DNA of 64,000 nucleotides from Moniliophthora roreri (GCA_001466705.2 LATX02000133.1:620001-684000), one strand, 5' to 3'. Shown: positions 45,456-62,003, counted from the stretch's first letter. Made by a program: numbers and translations. Notes: a model not told the origin generated them from the letters alone.

Positions 45456-47189
45456 AACCTAGAAAAGACCCACTTTTATTCATTTTACACTACTTTTAAA
45501 TTGGAACACTTTAATATGACACCAGATAACAGGTAATAAGGACTAGAGAGAGCCCAGTCTGCTAGTCATTGCCTTAGAGAAGCTATAGTACCTTGAAAAG
45601 TACAAAGAGCTATATGATATACTATACAGAGGTGTCGAAGCTGTACTTTCTGACTTATCTATGTAACAGATCCAAAATGGATTACTCCCAAAACCTGTAG
45701 AGAATCTAACTATAGCCTAATGAATGCATTGGCTAGTTAACCAAGCTCTCAAAGTGCTATCAATGGGATTTTAATTTCTACTTTACCTTTCTATGACATC
45801 TGCAAAGTGCAATCTGCAGTCAAACAGTACAGAGGTACTTAGAGGAGACATCAAAACAGAAAGACGACTTAGAATAGGAAAGATCATAGAACAATCCTTC
45901 TCTAAAGTCAATATATGGATCAGAGTCAAAGCAGGCGATCTTTTAATAAAGAATTCACTGGTGGCTAAACAATATGGGATAAGCTAACTAGGTATAAAGT
46001 CATCTCAGAACAACGGAAATCACTTCTGAAGGACATCCACTACCTACAGACAGATACTACGAGACATATGAAGAATATCTAACGCACAAGAAGCTCTAAA
46101 TAAGACTGAGCATGCACTGTCAAAGGAGATAGGAACAGTAACAGCATGTTCCGACCTTGGAAACTTTGGCATCTAGGCCTCTGCCAATGTGAGGATACTA
46201 GAAAGAGAAATGCTGTAAAGAGACGGGACAGATACAGCCATCTGCTCATAGATACCCAACTTAGAAAAGAGAAAATACAAATTATAGAGCCTAGAAACAT
46301 AGATATCTGTGCAGATATGGTCAGATACCCTAGTGGCCAGACTCCATGACATCTGAATATTCCCTCTTTTAGTATCTTTATCACTCATTTATCATTTCCT
46401 GAATTAGCAGACATTATTTATATTTTTCTGTAGGTTTATTTCTTGGACTGTATATAAGAACAGCTAGATATTCATACATACTCAAGTAACTCTGCCCCCT
46501 CCAATTGTGAATACATGAAGAGTTTGTTTGGTGTATAAATTTGTGTGCCATTCCAGTTTTGCTTCCTCACTACAGGCCCTGGAGATTGGTCCTGAGTGAC
46601 TCCAGAGAGATAGACATCTGATAACGAACTTGCGTCATAAGAGATAAGAGTAACATCTTGAGTGCATTGTTGTGCTCTTCTAAGAGAAACTTTACACCAA
46701 GAAGGAGCCTTGGGCACTTGGAGTGTGGCCTGTGTGTGTATCAGGTTGTGACACACTTAGAGTCTTAGCAAGAGGTGTGCCTGCACTGAACTCTTTGTAG
46801 AAATTGGTCTAGGACCTTTTCCAGTACACTGGGTGCTGTAGTTATCTTGAAGAAGTCTTGAACTCCATAGGGTCAGACTATATCAGCTATTGAGTCTTTG
46901 TATGGGACTGTAGCTCTTGTGTTTGTGCTTTGTGCACTGTGTTCTTTGTGTTTTGTGTGTGTGTTTGCCCAATAAACCCATTTTAAACCTATCTATACTT
47001 CTCTGGAGGTGAACACTTTGAAGTAGAACACTTCAATAAAAGAGAATCAACCTAGCTAAGAGTTTTGTTGGCATTCTAAGTGCAGTAACTCTGATCACAT
47101 CAATCCACACTTGCACAACAAACTGAGTTAGACTTTTGGAGGTTATCTTTTGGGTAGTTTTCCACTAGTCTTATCTTAGACAAATTACT
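45456..47189 (-). repeat. Repeat R2 copy d, full length, inverted
   Basis: About 1734 bp, inverse of copy b. The shared 94-codon frame is at 46756-46472 on the minus strand. Lies inside the gypsy-3 remnant next to R1 copy B. Confidence 0.78.
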
Positions 47190-47244
47190 GTATTTTTCAG
47201 TCTAATTCTTTCACATTCAGAGATCGATGCTCCTCGTTGTATGG

Positions 47245-48829
47245 TGAAGATGCTCAAAAACCTATGCCTCTACTATGAAAACACAAGGCCTGTGGTGCCA
47301 GTCAAGAATAATTTCTCAATGTCTCACTCAGTAGTTTAGAGATGAATGCCTTCAAAACAACTTCTTAGATTGAGATTGGTGTTCTTTTTGTATAATATTT
47401 ATTGGTTATGTGGGTTTATTATCACTTTGAAAGCAAATACTGGTATAGATTTTCGACCAGAAACTGCCCAAAGAATAAACTTCTTCTAAGCGAGAATAAA
47501 GGTACCTCTTGTACCTGAATATAGCCCTCTTAGCTATGTTCTGCAACGATTCTCAAGAGGACAAATCTTCTAGACACTGCTAGCCTGAAACCCTCTCTGA
47601 TTCACGTTGAAACACCAGACTATACTGATGCACGTCAGTTACCCTCTTGGTAAACTGATACAATATTCTTCTTATCAGAAAACACACCTCTTGTGTTAAA
47701 AACTAAGCTCTTCCTAGCTTTTATTTATATCTCTGGTTTGGGTTACAATCTCAGGTCTCAACTAGCCTGTGCCTCTTGCACAACTAAATAAGCTAGGGCC
47801 CAAAGTGGTTGAAAAATACTGATTGCCGGTAGCTCTTCTACCTGAGCAACAACGTCATACACTCTGGTAATTGGTGGGCAGTATCTCTCCTGCTTTCCAC
47901 CTACAAAACACGTCCCCTTATATACTCTACAACATAAATAATCTAATATATCTGTCACACATACAAATAAAACTGAGTCGGATGCTAAATATTATATAAA
48001 CTGAGCTGTGTTTAGTAATTTCTCTGTCACAGTGTCCAATTGTAGTCAGGCTTCATAGCCATAATCTCTTTTATTCTTTTTCTATGACGATTGCGCAGTC
48101 TCCTGACACTAATTGTTTGCAATTTTCTTGATCAAATGGCTCTCCTTCCGACTCCGTTTGAAAATATTATACTTCCATGCCACTCTGCATGGTTCCTTCC
48201 TTCTCCGTCTATTGTCATCTGCTCTGTGGATGTGTAATATGCTTCCATTTCTCCTCTAAAGTGTATGCGTAAGCTCAGCCATGCTATCTTCTCGTCATAC
48301 AGCTTTGTCTTCCGCTTTCTGTGATACAGATACCTTTTCGGTAACCAATCATCTATTTCATTCATCTAATTTGATTATCGGTGTCTCGAGTATCCCCCGC
48401 CGATAATTTGTCATTCTCTGTTTCATATCTGTTTCTTGGTAATATTCTCATTGATGTATCATTGAAGGCTTTTATTCTTCCTTCAAGTTGGGCATGAATT
48501 GAAAATATTGTTAAAAGTTAAAATATTCCCTTTGGTATGCTTTCAATAGAGAGGTGTGATGTGGTGTGTTTCCCTACAGGTTTTGGGATGCTCCTCTGTG
48601 TTCAGATTCACTGTTTATTTTCATACTAGCAGTGGTCAGGTACCCTTGTATGGCCTACCATCAACCATTACTCTGCTAATATTTTGTATCCTTCTCTACT
48701 ACTTGCTTTGACTAGCTGCTCAGGGCTCACACTAGTCCTCAATTCCCTTGTTTATGTTATTTCTAACCATAAAAGTGCAAAATATTCTCTTTTTGCGTGT
48801 GAAATAAAAGGTAAAAGTTATGCATATCA
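47245..48829 (-). mobile_element. Repeat R1 copy B, LTR-like
   Basis: 1585 bp with TGAAGATGC...GCATATCA ends on the plus strand and ATGG duplicated on both sides (47241-47244, 48830-48833). Keeps the uninterrupted target of gypsy-1 near 47865-47880. No coding frame. Confidence 0.8.
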
Positions 48830-48833
48830 ATGG

Positions 48834-50560
48834 ATTATTCTCTGCCCAAGATCCATCCACTTCTTCCATGCAAGGCATCTGCATATATGCACTATAAAAC
48901 AGACCTGTCTCAAGAGGTTCTCCCCCAAACTGAAAATTTAACACGTCCACCATTCTTCATAGATTGTATTCTTTGTCAATTGCATACTGGAGATCCTGCT
49001 CCCAGTCATCTTCTGATTCTGCTAATTCATGTAGGAATCCACTACATGTATCTATTTCACTATAGAAGTCACACAGCTCTAACAGGTCCTCTACTACCTC
49101 TTCACCCTTCTTGAACTTTATGGATTCCCCATTGTCATCTCCATCTCGGTCTGCAGATCTAGCTTATGAATAGCTGGTTTCTGTCCACCTGGTGGCCTCT
49201 GCTATGAACCATCTGCCAAACCATGGCTGGCCACTGGAATATGAATTAAGGATCGTCGCATTGGGAGTAGGGCTAACTTCAATCCATAGAGTTCTCTCTT
49301 GGGTTGAGAGAACCTAGCTTCTCTCTCATTAAGAGTTATAGAACCGAATAAGCAATGTTTTCTCTTTTTCTTGTCTGATACATAGCGTTGGTAGAGATAA
49401 TATCCTACTGCCAATACAACCTCCCCCTCACTTTCGTAGTCTATAGGTTTCAGAGGCTCCATGTTGCACAAAGCCTTCTTTATGGAATCTATTGATTCTT
49501 CCTCTTTAGATCCCTTACTTGTCCACAAGTCTCCAAAAAGCTTCTTACATCTGTCTTGGTATTCAGTAGTGAAGGCCAAGTAGTAATGGCCTCCATCTTA
49601 TTGTGGGTAGGTTTGAGTCCTGCATAGGTACACCTGTGTCCTACTACAACTGTTTCATCGCAGCATACAAAAGACTTTTTCCCCATGAATGTTCCACTAC
49701 AGTATTTAACACATTGTAAAATCCAATTTATGTTCTGCATATGTTCCCATACAAAGTGTCTTATGCCTGGATTTTCCGGTATTGTTTCATACCCTCTACC
49801 TTCTAGTTTGTATCTTGTCTTTGGCCTGCATATCAGAACATTATCAATATATGGCCATGTAACCTGAGGTATTTCATCCTTCAGGATTTCACAGACATTC
49901 TTATGGAATATAGGAACCAAATTAGTCCATCCCATAGGTAATTTGACTAGTCTGTATGCACCAAAAGGTGTTTGAAACATGGTCAGGTCCTGCAATGAAG
50001 GATGTATTTTCCTCTCATCGTATCCTATAAACAGATCCAGAGTCCCTCCACAAGCTCTTTCTGCAAAATGATTTGCTAGCTCATATGTTACTGGAGGAAT
50101 CCCTGAATGTTGTATTGTCACAGCATTCAACAGTTCTAAACTGTGCACTATATACAGTCTTCCATCTTTCTTAGCAACACAGAACTATCAGAAACAATAT
50201 GAACTGTTTGATGGTTCATAAGTCTTGCTTGTAATCTTTCCTTTAATTATGTTACACACTTTGTCAAAGATTCCTGGCAGAATTGGGGCATTTTTGAACA
50301 CCTACGGCATGTGTGGTATTACCAGAAACTCTACCTAAGGAAAGAAATCCTCTCTAAAGATTCCTGCTTCAGATTCCTCCCATGCAAAAGCCATTTCTTG
50401 TAGCTTCAATAAACAATGTAACAGCTTTCGTTCTTCAGGCAGAAGAAATCCCTCTGGATGATTCTTGTCTATGACTTTCTTTTGTTCTTCAGTATAACAC
50501 ACTCCCAGTGTGTATTCAGGTGGATTGGTGGGTAACTCAGGTATTCCTTCTAGAGGATTT
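48834..50560 (-). pseudogene. gypsy-3 reverse transcriptase and RNase H remnant
   Basis: Minus strand. RT blocks are HSLELLNAVTIQHSGIPPVT at about 50150 and FQTPFGAYRLVKLPMGWTN at about 49980-49920. The catalytic motif reads YIDN at about 49845, where active enzymes have a second Asp. RYETIPENPGIRHFVWEH-like sequence follows. RNase H/tether is at about 49579-49202 (FGSITLNEREARFSQPKREL). Upstream, 50560-50160 gives the pre-RT linker (NPPEYTLGVCYTEEQKKV, NHPEGFLLPEERKLLH). Interrupted by stops, so not functional. Confidence 0.82.
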
Positions 50561-52010
50561 CCTGTGATATTTCATTCAATCCGAAATTCAGAGGGTAACG
50601 TGGCCTTGATTGGTTTAACTTTCTTAGCCAGACCAAACATGAAGAAAAACGGTATTGGCACTACAAAACCAGAGCCCTGGAACTGCGTCTTGCATACAGC
50701 GTATCGAGTCAGAGACAGAGTATCTGAGTCTTTACCTGACCAGTCACTCCATTTCATTGATTGCTGGTCTACATGTTCTGCTAACATTTGTTCTTGTAGC
50801 CCATTTACCTCTTTGGCTCTCTCCATGGCAGTCTTTGCCACTGCTTTCCTCTGTTCAATTTTCTCTATTACTTTCTTTCTTGTTTCTTTCATTATGTGCT
50901 CCACCCTCCACTGACTCTTATATTGATTTTGTTTTGTTTTGTGGTTTTCTCAGACTTTTGCTCCCATCAAGAACTGTTGAATCAGCCTGTTCAACTCACT
51001 ATCCTTGTTTCCCTCTCCTGTATATGCTGCCATCACATATGCTTCAGCTAGCTCTTCGGGGTGGAATTGCTTGCCAGTACTAGGTAGCTTATAGCCTATA
51101 AGCACTACTTCGCTTGTTTCTGTGAGCTCGAACTGTAAGGCTACCTCTTCCTGTTGGCTAATCAGATCCTCAAGGTCTGAAAATTTACCTCTTCCTCCAT
51201 TTGAGGAGATGCTGGTTCTTCAACTATAGGTTTGACATCTTTGTGCTGCAGAGGCCAATACAACCCTCATTTAAATGTAGGAAGTGTAACCCTCTGCTTG
51301 GTATTTGGACATGTAAGCTCTAGTTCAGCATCTTCCCCATTGTTTAATACTTTTGTATTTGCTAGAGTATCAAATGGTTGACCTAGCAACACTTGATATG
51401 GTGCACCATCGACTATATGCACTTGTAAATACAGAACTATGTCTCCAAACTTGAAGGGCACATTTCTAGCTAGGCCCCGTGTAGAGTTGAGTCCACCATT
51501 CAACGATTGCATGTGTATAACCATATCAGGATCCCAGTTCAAGTCTAGGCTTTTAGCGATCTGCATATCTATAGAGATTATCTGTGATCCAGTGTCCAGA
51601 ACCACTTCTACCAAGATGCTACTCCTATTGACTTTCGGGAATATTACCCTGAGTCCTTTAGTTGTGGCGGCTACTATTGTTAGCACCTTTTTCACTCCAT
51701 CTGGACAATCCACTATATCCACATTGAATTGGTCAACAGGATCCAACTGAACCACTGCTCCCATGGGCATATCTCCTACAGGCTCGGTTAAAACTTTGAA
51801 CATTTCCAAAGTATATATTTCATCAATATTGACAAATACTTCTTTTACTTCTTCTACAGTCAATAACACAGCTTCTTCCAACAGATGCTTTGTCTTATCA
51901 GATTCCACACTTCCTTTTAATTTAGATATGGCTAATACTCGATTCTTAGTTTGTCTATCCAGTGCTTTGATTATTTTGGGTTGTAAAGTGCAAAGATCTC
52001 CCAATGGCAT
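50561..52010 (-). pseudogene. gypsy-3 protease region
   Basis: Minus-strand frame 52010-51267 (247 residues, starting MPLGDLCTLQPKIIKALD) with aspartic protease site VVLDTGSQIISID (DTGS codons at 51596-51585) and the following LARNVPFKFGDI...YQVLLGQPFD block typical of this gypsy lineage. A Lys/Glu-rich linker (KETRKKVIEKIEQRKAVAK) at 50904-50572 joins it toward RT. Confidence 0.8.
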
Positions 52011-52930
52011 GTTAAGAGTCTCTTTAGCAATTCAGGCTGCTATTACATCCTCTGGGTTCAAATAAAGACTGCTGTCTAGAGGTCACCTATTTGAATTATC
52101 TCCTTTTTGCTGAACGGGTTTAGGCTTATTTAATATATGCTCTTCTGGGAACTTGCTAGCTGGTGGAGGTGGCTTAAACGGTGCAGTGTCTATCGATTTC
52201 ACACCACTCAAAGCTCTCCTTGCTTCACCATCTTCTTGCATCCCACATACATCTCTTTCTGACCCTTCTATCTCATTAGCTTTCTTTGAACTTTGTTCAC
52301 TGCCACAATTGCTATTCTTTACTTGCTTTTCTCTCCTATGAGGAGCAACATATTTCTACTTCTCAGCCATGGAGAGGCTAGGTATCTCTACTACCAGTAC
52401 TGCTTTTGCTATGGGAGTTTTGGTATTTAAAGTGGAGTTTGCACTATCTTCTTTAGTATTTTTCTTTTGTTTAATATTTTCTTCATTTGTAGGTATGCTT
52501 TTATTCTTCTTGCTCCAGGTATTGGTATGCATAGCAGGTTGCTCTTGTTCCTCTTGGGTGTTTGCCACTGCTATAGGCTGTTCCAACCCACACCCATTTC
52601 TCAGACTCTCTAGTTTCCCAACCATGCTGTAGCTTCCATACTATCGAGCTTGGAGATCAAGTATTGTACTGTCTCCTCTAGCTTTTTGATGTGCTCTCCT
52701 TGTGTTTCATCTTGCTGTCTTAGCACCGCATAGTCTTTGCCAGGGTCTCCAGCTCCTTGTTTCATTTCTTCATATTCATTCACGAACTCATCTTCTTCTT
52801 CAGTAGCAAACTGCATATGGACTGAAGCTATTGGAAATTCCCAACCTTGCTCATTAATGTATTTCAGCATCTTTTCCTTTCAAGTTTCTTTTTCGTCACC
52901 TTTTGGGATGTAAGAGCCATCCTTAAATAC
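52011..52930 (-). pseudogene. gypsy-3 gag C-terminal remnant
   Basis: Minus-strand frames 52870-52610 (acidic ATEEEDEFVNEYEEMKQ then coiled-coil-like EHIKKLEETVQYLISKLDS) and 52625-52356 (hydrophilic). Located where gag should precede the protease. A CACTA-MITE begins at 52944. Confidence 0.55.
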
Positions 52931-52943
52931 AAAGTCCCACATT

Positions 52944-53236
52944 CACTATGTACAAGGTGTTCTTTTAACATGGTTTTCTGATTGAGAAAACACTTAATCT
53001 TCTTGCAAAGAGAATTTTTATAAAACCATATATAAATTCTAAATTTCAATTGTGTCCTCTCAACAAGAATATGCCTGGAGAATACTAAATTTTCAGCAGC
53101 AAAAGATATGGAATTTTCAAATTCTGAGAATTAATAGATAATACAATATATTAGAATAATTTCCATACTGAGAAAACATTAAATTTTCTCTGGTTGAAAA
53201 TGCTCAGAAAATGCTGATAAGATAAGATAAAAATTC
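52944..53236 (-). mobile_element. CACTA-MITE copy 8, cut at N
   Basis: Starts CACTATGTACAAGG after ATT and runs to N 53237. Confidence 0.8.
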
Positions 53237-53237
53237 N

Positions 53238-54362
53238 AATTCTATTAGTTTCAAGTTGTCATCACATATTGAAAACAGCAAGCATACTCTAGATTTTAAT
53301 TCCCAGAAGAGCCTGTGTTTTTTGATTATTTTATAATAATGAAATTATAGAATTATCCTTTAATTTTCTAATTACAAATATACTAAATTTTCTGCCTTAT
53401 AAAATAGCGAGAAAACATTTACACTACATACAAGGTGTTCTTTTCATGCTATTAATACAAAGGAAATACACTCAGAATACTGCTATATATTCACTTCCAG
53501 ACAACATTCAGAAAATTCTATTAGTTTCAAGCTATCATCACATACTGAAAACAGCAAGCATATTCTGTATTTTAATTTCCAGAAAAGTCTGTGTTTTTTA
53601 ATAATTTTATAACAATGGAATTATAAAATTATTCTTTAGTTTTCTAATTACAAATATACTAGATTTTCTGCGTTATAAAATAGATATGAAATTTTGAATT
53701 TTATATTAAGAAAAACATGTTAAATACAAGAGGAAAATTATATGAAAACTATCTAAAAACTGCTGTAAGATATAGTGTTCCCAAGCATCCTCCAGACATA
53801 TTCTTGTTGAGGGGACACAATTAAAATTTAGAATTTATAAATGCTTTTTTAAAAATCTTCATTGTAAGAAGATTAAGTGTTTTCTCAATCAGAAAACCAT
53901 GTTAAAAGAACACCTTGTAGGTAGTGTTAGAAAATAAATATAAGATTTTGAATTTTATATCAAAGGAAACATGTTAAATACAAAAGGAAAACTATATGAA
54001 AACTATCTAAAAACTGCTTTAAAATATAGTGTTTTCACATGATTTTCCTACTATTTTCCTAGTGTTTTCCTAGTGTTTTCTCTGACTTTCCCACAATAGA
54101 AAATGTGGAATTTTTATCTTATCTTATCAGCATTTTCTGAGTATTTTCAACCAGAGAAAATTTAATGTTTTCACAGTATGGAAATTATTCTAATATATTG
54201 TATTATCTATTAATTCTCAGAATTTGAAAATTCCATATCTTTTGCTGCTGAAAATTTAGTATTCTCCAATTTATATATGGTTTTATAAAAATTCTCTTTG
54301 CAAGAAGATTAAGTGTTTTCTCAATCAGAAAACCATGTTAAAAGAACACCTTGTATGTAGTG
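53238..54362 (+). mobile_element. CACTA-MITE copy 9 with a nested MITE
   Basis: Begins inside the element after an N and ends CTTGTATGTAGTG at 54362. Interrupted by copy 10. Confidence 0.8.
53422..53926 (+). mobile_element. CACTA-MITE copy 10, nested in copy 9
   Basis: 505 bp, CACTACATACAAGG...CCTTGTAGGTAGTG, with TTA on both sides (53419-53421, 53927-53929). Copies 1 and 3 show the uninterrupted site (aaaacatttagaaaataaat). Confidence 0.9.
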
Positions 54363-54464
54363 TGATGTTATCCATCTTGGCAATAGAAATCCTGAAATAC
54401 CTTTTCCCTTCATCTGAAACAATGCATAGACACATACCTGGCTTGTGGGATGTTGACTTAGTAN

Positions 54465-54783
54465 CTGACTTTCCCACAATAGAAAATGTGGAATTTTTAT
54501 CTTATCTTATCAGCATTTTCTGAGCATTTTCAACCAGAGAAAATTTAATGTTTTCTCAGTATGGAAATTATTCTAATATATTGTATTATCTATTAATTCT
54601 CAGAATTTGAAAATTCCATATCTTTTGCTGCTGAAAATTTAGTATTCTCCAGGCATATTCTTGTTGAGAGGACACAATTGAAATTTAGAATTTATAAATG
54701 GTTTTATAAAATTTCTCTTTGCAAGAAGATTAAGTGTTTTCTCAATCAGAAAACTATGTTAAAAGAACACCTTGTATGTAGTG
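54465..54783 (+). mobile_element. CACTA-MITE copy 11, 5' truncated at N
   Basis: Right half only, ending CTTGTATGTAGTG, followed by aaaggacc. Confidence 0.8.
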
Positions 54784-54825
54784 AAAGGACCTTGACTCCA
54801 TCGTAATCCCCCATGAAGTCCAACC

Positions 54826-56922
<2,097 letters not shown>

Positions 56923-57059
56923 AGGGCTCATTGGGTAGGCCAAATTTCTTGTTTCTTGGACCACAGACATGGACATGAATATAGAGGAAATAGAAGTATT
57001 GTAAACAAAAATTATCTTGGTAAAAATAAAATAGAAATAATCAGTTATATGCATTGGAT

Positions 57060-57400
57060 CAAGAAGTGTGGTGCAAGAAAAAGAAAAAGAAACTCAAGGT
57101 TCGATCAGCCGAAGTGCTGAGTATTGTGCAAGTGTGGCCTTGTGTTTGTCAAGAGGGCCAGGTTTATGCTGGATTGAGAGGTTGGAGTGGAAATCATCAA
57201 GTGCTTCGCCTGGGTCTAAATCCTTGGCTGAAACCCATTGGATTTCTTCATCTGTACCTTCATAGCTGGCTCACTTCACAAGGTACTGTAACTGACACTT
57301 ACACTGCTGATCCAACTTCGAGTCTAAGATCTCAGATATCTCATAATGAGGTTCACCTTTGTCATTGATCTTGACCAGAGGTGGTGGGGGTTCAGTGCAG
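57060..57400 (-). pseudogene. gypsy chromodomain-region fragment, left arm
   Basis: Inverse of the better preserved 58424-58789: minus-strand reading has [20 protein letters not shown] and the YLVK chromodomain remnant. Joined directly at 57400 to an RT fragment, so the middle of pol is deleted. Confidence 0.65.
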
Positions 57401-57705
57401 TTTTCCACTTGTCACCTTCAGCAATTTGTACAAGATGGTACACATGGCAAAGATCAAGTTTGGTATAGATTTTGGCCTTACTCAGAGCATCGAGTAGGTT
57501 GGAGATGAGAGGAAGAGAATAGTGGTCCTTCTTAGTGATCTTGTTAAGACCTTGGAAATCCACACACAGATGTAGGGCCCTGGATTTCTTTTTAACAAAG
57601 AGTACTGGTGCTCCAAAAGGAGAGCCTGAGGAGGTGATGAATCTACTGTGAAGATTGTCATCTAGGAATTCTCGAAGAGCTGCCAGCTCATTGCCTGAGA
57701 GAGGG
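57401..57705 (-). pseudogene. gypsy reverse transcriptase fragment
   Basis: Minus strand: [34 protein letters not shown], then [20 protein letters not shown] and [20 protein letters not shown]. These are the RT N-terminal blocks of a further gypsy copy. It ends at 57705 where a CACTA-MITE follows. Confidence 0.8.
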
Positions 57706-57709
57706 TAAA

Positions 57710-58423
57710 CACTACATATGAGGTGTTCTTTTTATGCTATTAATACAAAGGAAATACACTCAGAATACTGCTATATATTTGCTTCCAGACAACACTCAGA
57801 AAATTCTATTAGTTTCAAGTTGTCATCACATATTGAAAACAGCAAGCATACTCTGGATATTTTATGACAATGAAATTATAGAATTATCCTTTAATTTTCT
57901 AATTACAAATATACTAAATTTTCTGCCTTATAAAATAGTGAGAAAACATTTAGAAAATAAATATAAGATTTTGAATTTTATATCAAAGGAAACATGTTAA
58001 ATACAAAAGGAAAACTATATGAAAACTATCTAAAAACTGCTTTAAAATATAGTGTTTTCACATGATTTTCCTACTATTTTCCTAGTGTTTTCCTAGTGTT
58101 TTCTCTGACTTTCCCACAATAGAAAATGTGGAATTTTTATCTTATCTTATCAGCATTTTCTGAGCATTTTCAACCAGAGAAAATTTAATGTTTTCTCAGT
58201 ATGGAAATTATTCTAATATATTGTATTATCTATTAATTCTCAGAATTTGAAAATTCCATATCTTTTGCTGCTGAAAATTTAGTATTCTCCAGGCATATTC
58301 TTGTTGAGAGGACACAATTGAAATTTAGAATTTATATATAGTTTTATAAAAATTCTCTTTGCAAGAAGATTAAGTATTTTCTCAATCAGAATACCATGTT
58401 AAAAGAACACCTTGTATGTAGTG
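57710..58423 (+). mobile_element. CACTA-MITE copy 13, flanks do not match
   Basis: 714 bp with intact ends. The flanking triplets are AAA (57707-57709) and TTA (58424-58426), so this is not a simple insertion. Confidence 0.85.
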
Positions 58424-58789
58424 TTAGGTCCATATACAATCATTGCTCAACTGAGCTCTAACACCTTCACCATCCAACTCCCTGACTACCTCTCTGGTAT
58501 ACACCCCATTTTCCATATATCCCAACTTGAACCCTTCCACCCTTCCAAAATACCTAACTGCACTGAACCCCCACCACCTCCAATCAAGATTGATGACGAA
58601 GGTGAACCTCATTATGAGATATCCAAGATCTTAGACTCAAAGTTGGATTGGTGGTGTAAGTGTCAGTTATGGTACCTTGTGAAGTGGGCCAGCTATGAAG
58701 GTACAGACAAAGAAATCCAATGGGTTTCGGCCGAAGATTTAGACCTGGGTGAAGCACTTGATGATTTCCACTCCAACCCCTCAACTTGA
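58424..58789 (+). pseudogene. gypsy integrase C-terminus and chromodomain fragment
   Basis: Open to 58789: LGPYTIIAQLSSNTFTIQLP, HPIFHISQLEPFHPSKIPN, then a chromodomain (HYEISKILDSKL...WYLVKWASYEGTDKEIQWV). Followed by a (tttctt)n-like pyrimidine tract near 58870, and in the same order in the left arm. Confidence 0.82.
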
Positions 58790-59047
58790 CATAAACCTGG
58801 CCCTCTTGACAAACACAAGGCTGCACTTGCACAATACTCAGCGCTTTGGCCAATTGAACCTTGAGTTTCTTTTTCTTTTTCTTTTTCTTTTTCTTGCACC
58901 ACACTTCTTGATCCAATGCATATAACTGATTATTTCTATTTTATTTTTACCAAGATAATTTTTGTTTACAATACTTCTATTTCCTCTATATTCATGTCCA
59001 TGTCTGTGGTCCAAGAAACAAGAAATTTGGCCTACCCAATGAGCCCT

Positions 59048-60668
<1,621 letters not shown>

Positions 60669-60669
60669 N

Positions 60670-60868
60670 TTTCATTATTATAAAATTATCAAAAAACACA
60701 GACTCTTCTGGAAATTAAAATCCAGAGTATGCTTGCTGTTTTCACTATGTGATGATAACTTGAAACTAATAGAATTTTCTGAGTGTTGTCTGGAAGCAAA
60801 TATACAGCAGTATTCTGGGTGTATTTCCTTTGTATTAATAGCATAAAAAGAATACCTCATATGTAGTG
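60670..60868 (-). mobile_element. CACTA-MITE copy 15, truncated at N
   Basis: Starts inside the element after the N and ends ATACCTCATATGTAGTG at 60868. Confidence 0.8.
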
Positions 60869-61014
60869 TTTTGGTCTTCCCTTTTATATGTTTCCCTTTT
60901 CTGCAGCCATGTGATATTTTCCTTCCATCATCTTCTGCATCGTTCTTCTCTGTTGTTCCACTTATTGCCTTTTCTATAACATTCCTCCAGGGTCAGAACC
61001 TAAGAGGGGGATAC

Positions 61015-61457
61015 TATTATGCCTGTATGACTCAGCTTGGCCATAACTCATACAAGACCTGCTTATGTGCCTCTTTCATCATATCCTACACATTCCATTA
61101 ATCTCTGCCATTGTACATCTTACAGCACATTTTCTTGTAGCGACATCTTGGTCACTGTCCTCATGGACTACATATGTTCTCCACAATGTATTTTCTCCCA
61201 GTAGATATAAACCGCTGTATTCTACCAGTATACCCCAAGTGGAAAATTAACATTGTTCTATACTCCCCTCTTCTCTCCTCTACTTCACTCTTGATCTTGC
61301 TCGTGCAGAGACTCTTCATCTCAGCTGAGCTCTATAGTTCAGTAGTGCTGTTGCTGACAGCTTCAGCAAACCCACCTCCTTTGTATAGTGATCCTCATAT
61401 GGTACTCTCCTTGCCATTCGGCTGTACTTGTTCTTGTCTTCTTGCATAGTTCTAACA
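61015..61457 (+). mobile_element. LTR of the gypsy-2 type with upstream polypurine tract
   Basis: 443 bp, TATTATGCC...TCTAACA (first dinucleotide decayed from TG), preceded by AAGAGGGGGATAC, a likely polypurine tract, so it is the 3' LTR of a copy whose body is lost. 60869-61014 shows no readable protein. Aligns with the LTR at 9622-10063. Confidence 0.65.
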
Positions 61458-62003
61458 GGTACTTCTAGTTAATCAATAGTATCATCTTCAATAGATCTGG
61501 GCCTATTCTTCTCTCTCTTCTTATGTAAGATCAGTAGATGCCTCAGTAGAGTTGGTTGGCTTTTGCAGAGTAGTGATGCAAATAGTGCCACTGCTATCTT
61601 GGCTGGTGCATTTAGATTCTTCTTATGGAATGTATTTACCTTTGCTTTTGCATTTTTAAGGTTTTCTACTTGCTCTCAAGTATTCTCCTCCTTTCTATCT
61701 CCTTGCTATTGCACCAGGTACTGTAGCCTCTTTCTATACACTTGACTATTCAACACTTCTTCTACCAAGTGCTTCTCTTTCCTTTCTACTTCTATTGGCT
61801 CTAAAACTGGTGCTTGCTGACCATTCACATTATTACTCTTCTATAGTAATAAATAGTCAATATGGAATATATTATCCACTCTAAGCAGCTTCAGACAGTA
61901 GTCCAGGTCTCTCATCTATTTAAAGACTTTAAAGAGACCTAACAGTCTTGATTTCAGTTTTCCTCTTATCTGATAGATGTTAACATCTTTTGCTGCCAGC
62001 TAT
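61458..62003 (-). pseudogene. gypsy-4 integrase C-terminus and chromodomain
   Basis: Minus-strand reading with stops: AARDVNIYQIRGKLKSRLLG, a pre-chromodomain region, then EEVLNSQVYRKRLQYLV and EQVENLKNAKAKVN. It continues on the far side of the solo LTR at 62616-62660 (KKFQVRDKV), showing that the LTR inserted into this pol. Confidence 0.7.
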
